DNA from: Salegentibacter maritimus
GTDB lineage: Bacteria; Bacteroidota; Bacteroidia; Flavobacteriales; Flavobacteriaceae
Reading direction: 5' to 3'
Length of the DNA stretch: 64,000 nucleotides
Assembly: GCF_016236915.1 (NCBI RefSeq)
Contig: NZ_JAEHOK010000010.1
Coordinates: 1 to 64,000, forward strand
The notes under the pieces were generated by a model. The model ran no database searches. It saw only the letters and a program-made list of their open reading frames with translations, and was not told the origin of the DNA. The position numbers and the translations under genes are program-made. Position 1 is the stretch's first letter; every line of letters begins with the position of its first letter. Positions 54,321 to 64,000 of the stretch are shown one piece after another.

Positions 54321-55685
54321 ATGCAAACCGTGCTAAGTAAATATCTAAAAAAATCAACGGAAGCCGCCCCTTTGGCGGTTTTTCGTTTGTTTTTTGGTCT
54401 TATGATGTTTGCCAGTATAGTACGTTTTTGGCTAAATGGCTGGATAGAAAAATTATATATCACACCAAAATTCTTCTTTTCTTATTACGGGTTTGAATGG
54501 GTTAAACCTTTGGGAGAATATACTTATCTAATTTTTATACTTTGTGGTATTGCGGCTTTAATGGTTGCCGTAGGTTATAAATATCGTTTGGCTATTATAT
54601 TGTTTTTCCTAAGCTTTACCTATATAGAGCTTATGGATAAAACTACTTATCTTAATCATTATTACTTTATTAGTATTCTTAGTTTTTTAATGATTTTTTT
54701 ACCCGCTAATGTCTATTTCTCTATAGATGCCCGGCAAAATCCCGCCAAAGCTTTTCAAAAAATACCACAGTGGTGCATAGATGTAATTAAATTATTGCTG
54801 GGAATTGTGTATTTCTATGCTGGCCTGGCAAAAATTAATTCCGATTGGCTTTTTAGGGCCATGCCTTTAAAAATATGGTTGCCATCAAAATATGATCTTC
54901 CTTTCCTGGGCAATCTTATGCAACAGGAATGGGTGCATTATGCTTTTAGCTGGAGTGGAATGTTATACGATCTTTCAATTCCTTTTTTGTTGCTTTACAA
55001 AAGAACCCGCTTTGTAGCATTTTTAATGGTGATCGTTTTCCATGTCCTTACACGTGTGCTTTTCCCAATAGGCATGTTTCCATTTATTATGATTGTTAGC
55101 GCATTGATCTTTTTTAGTCCGAAAATCCATCATGGTATATTAGGTTTAATATCAAAGTGGTTTAGTATATCGAAACAAAAATTTGACAATCTAAAGACCT
55201 ACCAGTTTTTAGGGGTAAAGAAAAACCTAAGTCTGGGCGTGATTACAGTCTTTTTTATTATTCAGCTTTTATTCCCGTGGCGATATTTACTGTATCCGGG
55301 CGAACTGTTTTGGACAGAAGAGGGCTTTAGGTTTTCCTGGCGGGTAATGCTTATGGAAAAAGCCGGCTATGCTCAGTTTAAAGTGGTAAACGCTGAGACT
55401 GGAAAGCGATTTTATGTAGATAATTCAGATTTTCTTACACCCTTTCAGGAGAAACAAATGTCTTTTCAGCCCGATTTTATTCTTGAATATGCTCATTTTT
55501 TAGCCGATCATTTTACTAAAGATGGTCATGAAAATATTGAAATCTACGTAGAAAATTATGTGGCGCTTAACGGAAGAAAGAGCACTCCCTATATAGACCC
55601 GCAGGTTAATTTGCTTAATTTCGCGGACTCTTTTAAACATAAAACATTCATTTTACCATTTAAGGATGAAATTAAAGGTCTTTAG
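54321..55685 (+). CDS. HTTM-domain membrane protein (vitamin K-dependent gamma-carboxylase-like)
   Basis: A membrane protein of about 454 residues. Four or five helices come first (PLAVFRLFFGLMMF), then the HTTM/gamma-carboxylase core with LMDKTTYLNHYYFISILSFL, comparable to the LxDKxxxNNHxYL region of human GGCX, a catalytic-site element. The C-terminal part is soluble (GYAQFKVVNAETGKRFYVDN, QVNLLNFADSF). I start at the ATG at 54321, 3 bp after the imelysin stop. The end overlaps the TonB-receptor gene by 20 bp. Known bacterial homologues have no proven role; context suggests iron uptake. Confidence 0.88.
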   Translation: MQTVLSKYLKKSTEAAPLAVFRLFFGLMMFASIVRFWLNGWIEKLYITPKFFFSYYGFEWVKPLGEYTYLIFILCGIAALMVAVGYKYRLAIILFFLSFTYIELMDKTTYLNHYYFISILSFLMIFLPANVYFSIDARQNPAKAFQKIPQWCIDVIKLLLGIVYFYAGLAKINSDWLFRAMPLKIWLPSKYDLPFLGNLMQQEWVHYAFSWSGMLYDLSIPFLLLYKRTRFVAFLMVIVFHVLTRVLFPIGMFPFIMIVSALIFFSPKIHHGILGLISKWFSISKQKFDNLKTYQFLGVKKNLSLGVITVFFIIQLLFPWRYLLYPGELFWTEEGFRFSWRVMLMEKAGYAQFKVVNAETGKRFYVDNSDFLTPFQEKQMSFQPDFILEYAHFLADHFTKDGHENIEIYVENYVALNGRKSTPYIDPQVNLLNFADSFKHKTFILPFKDEIKGL

Positions 55686-58098
55686 TATATTAGTTTTTTT
55701 AGTGTCGTTTGGCTATGCCCAGCATAGTCTTAGCGGGAAGGTGATTTCTACTGAAACAGGGGCGCCCATACCAAATGCCGAAGTTTGGAATAGAACAACA
55801 TCTGATGTAGTGGTTACCGATGAAAATGGAAACTTCGAAATTACCGGGATTAGTCAGGGCACCTATAATTTTGCTGTTTTTAGTTACGAATATGCCATCC
55901 TGGAACAGCAAATAAGCATAAATGGAGATCTTGTAATGGAGTTTAGCCTCTCGCCATTAGCCGAAAGTCTCAGCGAGGTGATGATTACCAATAGAAGAGA
56001 GCAATTATTTGCTTTAAGAAAGCTTAGAAAGGTAGAAGGAACTGCTATCTATGCCGGTAAAAAAAGTGAAGTGGTTCTTATGGATAAAGTTTCCGGAAAT
56101 CTCGCCGCCAATAATGCCAGGGAGATTTATAACCAGGTGGTTGGTTTAAATATTTATGATAATGGCGATGCAGGGCTTCAATTAAATATTGGTGGGCGCG
56201 GCCTTGACCCTAACCGAACCCAGAATTTCAACACCCGGCAAAATGGTTACGATATCTCGGCCGACGTGTTGGGATATCCCGAGAGTTATTATACCCCACC
56301 GCCTGAGGCGCTAAGGGAAATTCAAGTAGTGCGAGGTGCAGCTTCCTTACAATATGGGACACAATTTGGCGGTCTCATTAATTTCAAATTTAAAAAGCCT
56401 CCGCGCGATAAAAAAATAGAATTGGTTTCAAGGCAGTCGGTAGGTTCTTATAACCTTTTTACTAGTTTTAATAGTTTGGCAGGTACTATTGGTAAGTTTA
56501 GCTACTACACTTATTACAACCACAAAACCGGAGAAGGTTTTAGGCCTAATTCAGAATATACCTCTAATAATTTCTTTTCTCATTTTGGATGGGATTTTAG
56601 CGATAAAACCAGGCTTAGTTTTGAGTATACTTATTTAGATTATATAGCCCAGCAACCTGGCGGCCTCACCGATGCACAGTTTTATGAAGACCCTACATTT
56701 AGCAATAGGGAGCGAAACTGGTTTGATGTAAACTGGAATTTATATGCGCTAAAATTTAAACATCGCTTTTCTAATAGAACAGACTTTAGTTTAAACCTGT
56801 TTGGGTTGGATGCATCGCGTAAAGCCGTTGGTTTTAGGGAAAACCGTGTCTCGCAACCTGATGATCTTTCGGCACCAAGGGAATTATTGGTAGACAATTT
56901 TTCTAATTGGGGTGCAGAGGCCAGGTTATTAAGCAGGTATAATTTATTTGATGGGGAATCGGTTTTTTTAATTGGAAGTAAATATTACGATGCCAATAAT
57001 TTTCAAAAACAAGGTCCGGGAACAGTTTCGGCTAAGCCTGAATTTACTTTTACCAATAATGAATACCCAAATTACCCAAGGCAATCTGAGTACAAATTTC
57101 CAAATAAAAACCTTGCCATTTTTGGAGAAAATATCTTTAATCTTACCAATAAATTGTCGGTTACACCCGGTTTTAGGTTAGAGTATATAAATACAAAGGC
57201 CAATGGTTTTTATAAAGAAATAGTGTTAGACCTGGCCGATAATCCTTTAATTAATAGAACCAAAGAAGAGGATAAAGACCTGGAAAGAAGCTTTGTGTTA
57301 TTAGGAATTGGAGCCAGCTATAACCTGGATTCATCTAATGAATTATATGCTAATTTTTCCCAAAATTACAGGTCGGTTACCTTTAGCGATATTAGAATTG
57401 TAAATCCGAGTTTTGTGGTAGATCCAAATATTTCAGAAGAACGCGGCTTTACCTCAGATTTTGGAATTAGGGGGAATTTAAAAAACTTCCTGTCTTACGA
57501 CGCCAGTATATTTGGTTTATGGTATAGAGATAGGATCGGGGAAGTTTTGGGAGTTGAAGATGGCTTTATAGTTAGAAGGCGTGGAAATATTGGAGATGCG
57601 TTTATTTATGGTTTAGAAACTTTTGCCGACTGGAACATTAAGAATACTTTTTTTGAACAAGCTAAGAATTACCGATTAAACCTTTTTCTAAACACCGCTT
57701 TTACAAATTCTGAATATACCGCCTCAGAAGAAACTAATGTGGAGGGGAATCAGGTAGAGTTTATTCCCTACGTAAACCTAAAAACAGGTTTAAATTTTGG
57801 TTATGCTAATTTTCTGGCCGGTCTTCAATATACCTATTTGTCTAAGCAATATACAGATGCTACCAATGCCCCACAAGATGTTGATGATAACCAACGCGGT
57901 ATAGAAGGGAGTATTCCGGCTTATGGGATTTTAGATTTTTCGGCTTCCTATAGTTTAGGTAAGTTTAAGTTAGAAACTGGGGTGAATAATCTTTTAGATA
58001 ACTCCTATTTTACAAGACGAGCTACGGGTTACCCCGGTCCGGGGATTATTCCGGCACAGCCCATAACCTGGTATACAAGTCTTCAATTTAAATTTTAA
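55666..58098 (+). CDS. TonB-dependent receptor, probably for an iron chelate
   Basis: An 810-residue receptor with a signal peptide (about 1-18), a carboxypeptidase-like regulatory domain (about 20-95), a plug (about 110-230, REIQVVRGAASLQYGTQFGG) and a 22-strand barrel ending SLQFKF. Barrel sequences such as FGENIFNLTNKLSVTPGFRL and YANFSQNYRSVTFSDIRIVN resemble FecA/ferric-siderophore receptors. It overlaps the HTTM gene by 20 bp and precedes a ferric ABC importer by about 140 bp. It is not a SusC type and has no SusD partner. Confidence 0.93.
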   Translation: MKLKVFSILVFLVSFGYAQHSLSGKVISTETGAPIPNAEVWNRTTSDVVVTDENGNFEITGISQGTYNFAVFSYEYAILEQQISINGDLVMEFSLSPLAESLSEVMITNRREQLFALRKLRKVEGTAIYAGKKSEVVLMDKVSGNLAANNAREIYNQVVGLNIYDNGDAGLQLNIGGRGLDPNRTQNFNTRQNGYDISADVLGYPESYYTPPPEALREIQVVRGAASLQYGTQFGGLINFKFKKPPRDKKIELVSRQSVGSYNLFTSFNSLAGTIGKFSYYTYYNHKTGEGFRPNSEYTSNNFFSHFGWDFSDKTRLSFEYTYLDYIAQQPGGLTDAQFYEDPTFSNRERNWFDVNWNLYALKFKHRFSNRTDFSLNLFGLDASRKAVGFRENRVSQPDDLSAPRELLVDNFSNWGAEARLLSRYNLFDGESVFLIGSKYYDANNFQKQGPGTVSAKPEFTFTNNEYPNYPRQSEYKFPNKNLAIFGENIFNLTNKLSVTPGFRLEYINTKANGFYKEIVLDLADNPLINRTKEEDKDLERSFVLLGIGASYNLDSSNELYANFSQNYRSVTFSDIRIVNPSFVVDPNISEERGFTSDFGIRGNLKNFLSYDASIFGLWYRDRIGEVLGVEDGFIVRRRGNIGDAFIYGLETFADWNIKNTFFEQAKNYRLNLFLNTAFTNSEYTASEETNVEGNQVEFIPYVNLKTGLNFGYANFLAGLQYTYLSKQYTDATNAPQDVDDNQRGIEGSIPAYGILDFSASYSLGKFKLETGVNNLLDNSYFTRRATGYPGPGIIPAQPITWYTSLQFKF

Positions 58099-58204
58099 AG
58101 TTTAGGTGATAGAAATGAATAATTAAAGCCTACTTAGCCTGAATCAGGAATATTATTCAGCTTAAAAAAGTACTTGTTTTTTATTTAAACCTATTCTAAA
58201 TAAT

Positions 58205-58212
58205 TATATTTG
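58205..58212 (+). promoter_or_regulatory. -7 box TATATTTG of the ferric ABC operon
   Basis: A TANNTTTG match 24 bases before the ATG at 58237. It overlaps the upstream TTG at 58210, which therefore cannot be the true start. Confidence 0.6.
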
Positions 58213-58236
58213 AACAAAATTTTAAAAAAGATAGCA

Positions 58237-59283
58237 ATGAAGAAAACATTAATTGGTCTTCTGGCATTAAGCTTAGTCTTTTCCTGCAAGAACGCAGAAG
58301 AGAAAGATAAAAATACTGAGGAAGAAAAAACTCAAGAAGTAAATGTTTATACTCATAGACATTATGAGTCGGACCAGGAGTTGTTTAAACAATTTGAAGA
58401 AGAATCGGGGATTACTGTAAATGTAATAAATGCCAACGCCGATGAGCTTATACAAAAAATGAGCATGGAAGGAGAGCAATCTCCCGCCGATGTGCTTATT
58501 ACTGTAGATGCAGGTAGATTAGAAAGAGCTAAAAGCGGTGGGCTTTTGCAAGCGGTGTCTTCAAAAACCCTGGAAGAAACCATTCCGTCTCATCTTAAAG
58601 ATGCCGATAACCATTGGTTCGGACTTACCAAAAGAGCAAGGGTTATAGCCTATGCTAAAGATAGGGTAGATGAGAGTGAATTATCTACTTATGAGGATTT
58701 AGCTTCAGAAAAATGGAAAAATAAGCTTTTAATACGTTCTTCCGGGAATATTTACAATCAGTCACTTATGGCTTCTATTATGGTTCATAATGGGGAAGAA
58801 GAGGCGAAAAAATGGGCTGAGGCAATCGTTGAAAATATGGCGCGGGCTCCTAAAGGGAATGATCGTGACCAGGTGAAAGCGGTAGTTGCAGGAGAAGGTG
58901 ATCTTGCTGTTGTAAACACTTATTATATAGGTAAACTTTTAAATTCTGAAGATCCCGAAGAAGTAAAAGCAGGAGAGAGTATTAAACTTTTCTTTCCTAA
59001 TCAGGATGGTCGTGGCACACACATTAATGTAAGTGGGGCCGGGGTGGCAAAATATGCTCCTAATAAAGAAAATGCTATTAAATTTATAGAGTTTTTAATT
59101 TCTGAAAAAGCTCAAAAAGTTTTTGCCCATTCAAACTATGAATACCCAATAAACGAAGCGGTAGCACCTGCAGCATTATTACAGGAATGGGGCGAATTTA
59201 AAGAAGATACCCTTAATCTTTCTAAACTTGGCGAAAACAATAAAAAAGCAGTAATGCTATTTGATGAAGCAGGCTGGAAATAA
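58237..59283 (+). CDS. Fe(3+)-binding lipoprotein of an ABC importer (FutA/FbpA-like)
   Basis: A 348-residue solute-binding lipoprotein (lipobox VFSC). The mature part begins with an NVYTHRHYESDQEL motif, like the FutA/IdiA group, where Tyr and His bind iron. Further tyrosines in VNTYYIGKLL fit the C-terminal Tyr-Tyr ligand pair. FPNQDGRGTHINVSGAGV is also conserved. The start at 58237 is fixed by the -7 box position. It overlaps the permease gene by 23 bp. Confidence 0.94.
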   Translation: MKKTLIGLLALSLVFSCKNAEEKDKNTEEEKTQEVNVYTHRHYESDQELFKQFEEESGITVNVINANADELIQKMSMEGEQSPADVLITVDAGRLERAKSGGLLQAVSSKTLEETIPSHLKDADNHWFGLTKRARVIAYAKDRVDESELSTYEDLASEKWKNKLLIRSSGNIYNQSLMASIMVHNGEEEAKKWAEAIVENMARAPKGNDRDQVKAVVAGEGDLAVVNTYYIGKLLNSEDPEEVKAGESIKLFFPNQDGRGTHINVSGAGVAKYAPNKENAIKFIEFLISEKAQKVFAHSNYEYPINEAVAPAALLQEWGEFKEDTLNLSKLGENNKKAVMLFDEAGWK

Positions 59284-60928
59284 TAGTGACATATTCTCAA
59301 TAAAAGCCAGGTTAAGGAGGCTTAAAAGAGATACAAATCGATGGTCAATTTTTACATTGGCCATCGTTCTTTTTATCACCTTACCGGTAATTGCTATTGC
59401 AGTAAAACTATTGGAGGGGCCCGGGGAAACCTGGTGGCATCTTGTAGATAATCTATTGGTAGACTACATAGGGAACTCCTTTTTTCTGATTTTTGCCTGT
59501 AGTTTGTTAGTGCTTATCACCGGGGTGGGTACAGCCTGGTTGGTAGCGCGTTTTGAATTTCCCTTTAGAAAACAACTGGAGTGGTTGCTTATACTTCCAT
59601 TGGCTATTCCATCTTACATCGTAGCCTATGCCTATGCCGGGGTGTTTGATTATGGCGGAAGCCTTGATCTTATTTTTAGATTTCTAAATCTGGAATTTAT
59701 TCGAATAGATATTATGAATAAATATGGGCTGGCCTATGTATTAAGTATTTCCCTTTTTCCTTATGTTTATGTTAGTTCGCGTGCCTTTTTCTTAAACCAG
59801 GCAGGAAATTTACTGGAAGCTTCAACGATGTTGGGGGTGGGAGAGTTTAAATCTTTTTTTAGACTTATGTTGCCATTGGCAAGACCGGCAATTATTGCGG
59901 GACTCATATTGGTACTCATGGAGGTTTTAAATGATTATGGTGCGGCACAGTATTTTGGAGTTAATACTTTTACAACCGGTATTTTTAGGGCCTGGTTCTC
60001 TCTGGAAGAACCGGAAACTGCTGTTTACCTTTCAGCATTACTCATCTTTATAGTTTTTGCATTAATTTTAATCGAGAAATGGCAGCGAAAAAGTGTTCAG
60101 GTTTCCGGAAATAGGGCTTCCAGATATATTCATAGAAAAACCGGTACCCGACTAATGCAAAACCTAAAGTTTTTATTGGTATTAATTCCCGTAATCTTAG
60201 GCTTTTTTATTCCTGTGGCGCAATTAGGCTATTGGGCATTTTTAACGGCCGAACAAGTGTTCGATTTTAATTTTATTCAACTTTCATTACAAAGTTTTGG
60301 GATAGCTTTCATCACCTCTTTGGTAACGGTGCTTTTTGCTACCTTACTCATTTATTTTGCTAAATGGAGTAATACCAGCGGAATTAAAAGTATATCTAAA
60401 TTTGGGGTTTTAGGTTATGCAATTCCCGGAGCTGTTGTGGCCATTGGGATTATGATTCCTACGCTTGCTTTCGATAAATGGTTTATAGTTACGATGGATT
60501 CACTTTTTGGAATTAAAACCGGATTTTTATTTAACGGTACCCTGGTGGCACTGGTCTATGCCTATAGCGTTAGATTTATGGCGGTAGCGCATAACCCAAT
60601 AGAATCTACCGCTTTAAAAGTAAGTAATAGTATACCAGATTCGTCTAAGATGCTGGGTGTGGGAAACTTTAAGACCTTTTTTAAAATAGAGTTTCCACTT
60701 ATTAAAACCGGGATTTTAAGTGCGATGATATTGGTGTTTATTGATGTATTAAAAGAACTACCGCTTACGTTAATTTTAAAACCTTTTCATATTAACACAC
60801 TCGCAGTGAAGGCTTTTGAATATGCAAGCGATGAAATGGTTATGGAGGCTGCCATTCCTTCATTATTTATTATCTTCACGGCAACAATTCCGGTGATATT
60901 TTTGAATAAATTATTGATAAAAGACTAG
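59261..60928 (+). CDS. Ferric-iron ABC transporter permease (fused, FbpB/FutB-like)
   Basis: A 555-residue inner-membrane protein with 12 helices in two homologous halves. Each half has an EAA loop contacting the ATPase: EASTMLGVGEFKSFFRLMLP and DSSKMLGVGNFKTFFKIEFP. The start overlaps the end of the binding-protein gene, and 1 bp separates it from the ATPase gene, so the three are tightly coupled. Confidence 0.95.
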   Translation: MMKQAGNNSDIFSIKARLRRLKRDTNRWSIFTLAIVLFITLPVIAIAVKLLEGPGETWWHLVDNLLVDYIGNSFFLIFACSLLVLITGVGTAWLVARFEFPFRKQLEWLLILPLAIPSYIVAYAYAGVFDYGGSLDLIFRFLNLEFIRIDIMNKYGLAYVLSISLFPYVYVSSRAFFLNQAGNLLEASTMLGVGEFKSFFRLMLPLARPAIIAGLILVLMEVLNDYGAAQYFGVNTFTTGIFRAWFSLEEPETAVYLSALLIFIVFALILIEKWQRKSVQVSGNRASRYIHRKTGTRLMQNLKFLLVLIPVILGFFIPVAQLGYWAFLTAEQVFDFNFIQLSLQSFGIAFITSLVTVLFATLLIYFAKWSNTSGIKSISKFGVLGYAIPGAVVAIGIMIPTLAFDKWFIVTMDSLFGIKTGFLFNGTLVALVYAYSVRFMAVAHNPIESTALKVSNSIPDSSKMLGVGNFKTFFKIEFPLIKTGILSAMILVFIDVLKELPLTLILKPFHINTLAVKAFEYASDEMVMEAAIPSLFIIFTATIPVIFLNKLLIKD

Positions 60929-60929
60929 T

Positions 60930-61916
60930 ATGCTAAGCCTGGACTCCATTTCTAAAAGCTTTGATAAAGGTAGAAATTTTGCCTTAAAGGAGGTTTCTTT
61001 TAATTTAGAAAAGGGAAATGTTTGTGCTATTGTTGGTGAAAGCGGAAGCGGAAAAACAACCCTGGTTCGGCTTATTGCGGGCTTGGAAAGGCCAGATCAC
61101 GGTAGCATTGTGCTAAATGGTAAAGAGCTGTCTTCGGTCAATAAACTAGTGCCGCCCGAAAAACGGAAAATAGGTTTGGTTTTCCAGGAATATGCTTTAT
61201 TTCCCCACTTTAACCTTTTAAAAAATGTAACCTACGGGATTTCTAAGCTTAAGAATAAAAAAGAACGCGCCCTGGAGATGTTGGATTTGGTTGGCCTAAG
61301 CGGATTGGAAAAACGTTATCCGCATCAACTTTCAGGAGGACAGCAACAACGAGTTGCCCTGGCCCGGGCTTTGGCGCCAGAGCCTTCTTTGTTGATTTTA
61401 GATGAACCCTTTAGCAATCTTGATGCGATGCTAAGAATGCAGTTGCGTAGCCAGGTGTTTGAAATTATCAAGAAAACTGGCGTTACCGCAATTTTTGTGA
61501 CTCACGATACGCAGGATGCTCTTTCTGTGGCCGATGAAATTCTTATTCTTCAACACGGAAAAGTAATTCAAAAAGACCAGGCTTCAAACTTGTATACAAA
61601 ACCTAATTCGGTGTATGTGGCTTCTCTTTTTGGAAATACTATTCAACTAAATAAAGAATTACAAACCGCTTTTAATTGTCCTTTAAACCCCAATTGTAAT
61701 CATGCTATACGCAACGAAAACCTTAGTATTAACGAGGAATGCGAGTATATTACCCATGCCAGGGTTTTGAAGAAAACCTTTATGGGGAATACCACCCAAT
61801 TGTTGTTAAAGTTAGACAACGGTCATCAGGTTTCGGTGGTTACTAAAGAGACTCATGTGGCCGATAGGATAAAGATTGGCTTTAATTCTACCGATGTACT
61901 CGAATTTGGTAGCTAA
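60930..61916 (+). CDS. Ferric-iron ABC transporter ATPase (FbpC/FutC-like)
   Basis: A 328-residue ATPase. Walker A is GESGSGKTT, the Q-loop is VFQEYALFPHF, the signature is LSGGQQQRVALARAL, Walker B is LLILDEPFSNLD and the switch His is in VTHDTQDAL. A C-terminal regulatory (TOBE-like) domain occupies about 230-328. Cys residues around CPLNPNCNHAI (about 250) could bind a metal, but that is speculative. It is the last gene of the importer operon. Confidence 0.94.
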   Translation: MLSLDSISKSFDKGRNFALKEVSFNLEKGNVCAIVGESGSGKTTLVRLIAGLERPDHGSIVLNGKELSSVNKLVPPEKRKIGLVFQEYALFPHFNLLKNVTYGISKLKNKKERALEMLDLVGLSGLEKRYPHQLSGGQQQRVALARALAPEPSLLILDEPFSNLDAMLRMQLRSQVFEIIKKTGVTAIFVTHDTQDALSVADEILILQHGKVIQKDQASNLYTKPNSVYVASLFGNTIQLNKELQTAFNCPLNPNCNHAIRNENLSINEECEYITHARVLKKTFMGNTTQLLLKLDNGHQVSVVTKETHVADRIKIGFNSTDVLEFGS

Positions 61917-61943
61917 ATTTCCCCTAAAGTAATTTTCTGATAA

Positions 61944-63485
<1,542 letters not shown>

Positions 63486-63508
63486 ATACGTTTACTTTTA
63501 TCACAATA

Positions 63509-63548
63509 AAAAAGTCCCCGTAAGTTTTAAAACTTACGGGGACTTTTT
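63509..63548. terminator. Bidirectional terminator between guaB and the OmpH-like gene
   Basis: A perfect 20-bp palindrome (63509-63528 with 63529-63548) with A and T runs on both sides. It serves the convergent guaB (plus) and OmpH-like gene (minus). Confidence 0.88.
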
Positions 63549-63655
63549 ATAAGGAGTAAAGTCTTTATTAAGTTAAAGCTTGTTTCAACCTGTATCACCA
63601 ATTAAGTGTCATGTTGCAAGCAGGTTGTAACAAACTTCAATTATTTTAAAAGGCA

Positions 63656-64000
63656 CTATTCTTTGTTTGTGCCGGCCGCTTTGGGTTCTACTCCCATTTT
63701 AGACATCACTTTTTCGGTAATATCATATTCTTCTGCCGAAAATGCGAGGTTGTTGCCACCTGCGTGAAAGATTTGGGTGAATCCTTCTGCGGCAATTACC
63801 TGGCGCATTGCGGCGTCAATTTTCTCATAAAGTGGTTTGGTAAGCTCGTTTCTTCGCATTTGCATCATTAATTGTGCTCTTTGCCTAAACTGCTTTATTT
63901 GGTTTTCGAGTTCAATAATTTCAGATTCGCTTTCCTGGCGGGCTTCAGCAGCAAGGCTTTCGGCATTGGCCTGGTATTTTTTTACAAGGGTGTCGTATTG
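63656..64000 (-). CDS. OmpH/Skp-like periplasmic chaperone, C-terminal part
   Basis: The frame is open to the window edge; only about the last 114 residues are present. The N-terminal visible part is a charged coiled-coil helix (ESESEIIELENQIKQFRQRA), followed by the closing OmpH core (AMRQVIAAEGFTQIFHAGGN, LAFSAEEYDITEKVMSKMG). Skp-like proteins hold unfolded outer-membrane proteins in the periplasm. The Met at 63868 is internal, not a start. The signal peptide lies beyond the window. Confidence 0.9.
   Translation of the reverse strand, partial: QYDTLVKKYQANAESLAAEARQESESEIIELENQIKQFRQRAQLMMQMRRNELTKPLYEKIDAAMRQVIAAEGFTQIFHAGGNNLAFSAEEYDITEKVMSKMGVEPKAAGTNKE

Overview
The window looks like chromosomal DNA of a marine or saline-adapted Flavobacteriaceae (Bacteroidota; Gramella/Christiangramia, Salegentibacter or Zunongwangia-like). 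The signs are a SusC/SusD pair, many -7 boxes of the Bacteroidota form TANNTTTG, a tmRNA whose tag reads GEDNYALAA, a PUR-type DUF3276 protein, an extended NusB, a BCCT osmolyte transporter and low GC. The genus is inferred from general character only.

Left, accessory part (1-12.2 kb). A single-gene IS200/IS605-type element (about 15-575) has inserted into the 3' end of an M16 metallopeptidase gene. That gene ends the minus-strand operon SusC (4532-7525) - SusD (3119-4522) - M16 (527-3109), probably an oligopeptide uptake and processing unit. The susC upstream region (7.5-8.2 kb) holds several inverted repeats, including a nested 117-bp one, and is followed by a small XRE-type regulator preceded by an 18-bp palindrome. 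A MutS-like ATPase gene follows, bordered by inverted copies of a short motif and followed by an attC-like fold-back repeat. Next come the first 38 codons of a DUF2971-type gene and a Bacteroidota-type tyrosine recombinase. The recombinase lies beside the 3' end of ssrA (11824-12223, minus), a classic island integration site.

Middle, mostly core part (12.3-50 kb). In order: an AlaDH/saccharopine-dehydrogenase-like enzyme; a frameshifted DUF2236 (MpaB-type) gene; a small membrane protein/winged-helix regulator operon; a secreted EEP phosphohydrolase; an osmolyte operon (barrel protein, BCCT carrier, Usp); kdsA; DinB; typA; ftsE divergent from a large TPR protein plus a plug-less outer-membrane barrel; a PiT-like permease; an amidohydrolase lipoprotein; a cyclophilin-FKBP fusion; a peroxiredoxin and a thioredoxin-like protein; a CsaA-like protein; an M14 carboxypeptidase; DUF3276; an ABC exporter half; a Leu/Glu-type dehydrogenase; nusB-DUF1573-yajC; YdeI/DUF1801; pepT; ggt; pyrD; and a LysE exporter.

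Right part (50.9-64 kb). After an HMG-CoA-lyase-like gene there is a long, tightly packed iron-uptake region: DUF4856 lipoprotein, imelysin, HTTM (gamma-carboxylase-like) membrane protein, TonB-dependent receptor, then a ferric-iron ABC importer (binding lipoprotein, fused permease, ATPase). guaB and the C-terminal part of an OmpH/Skp-like chaperone gene close the window.

Intergenic regions carry at least two dispersed repeat families: REP-like palindromes related to GTCA-CTGAA-TTGTTTCAG, and a pair of copies starting TACTCGATAATCGAG. No CRISPR array, tRNA or rRNA gene was seen.
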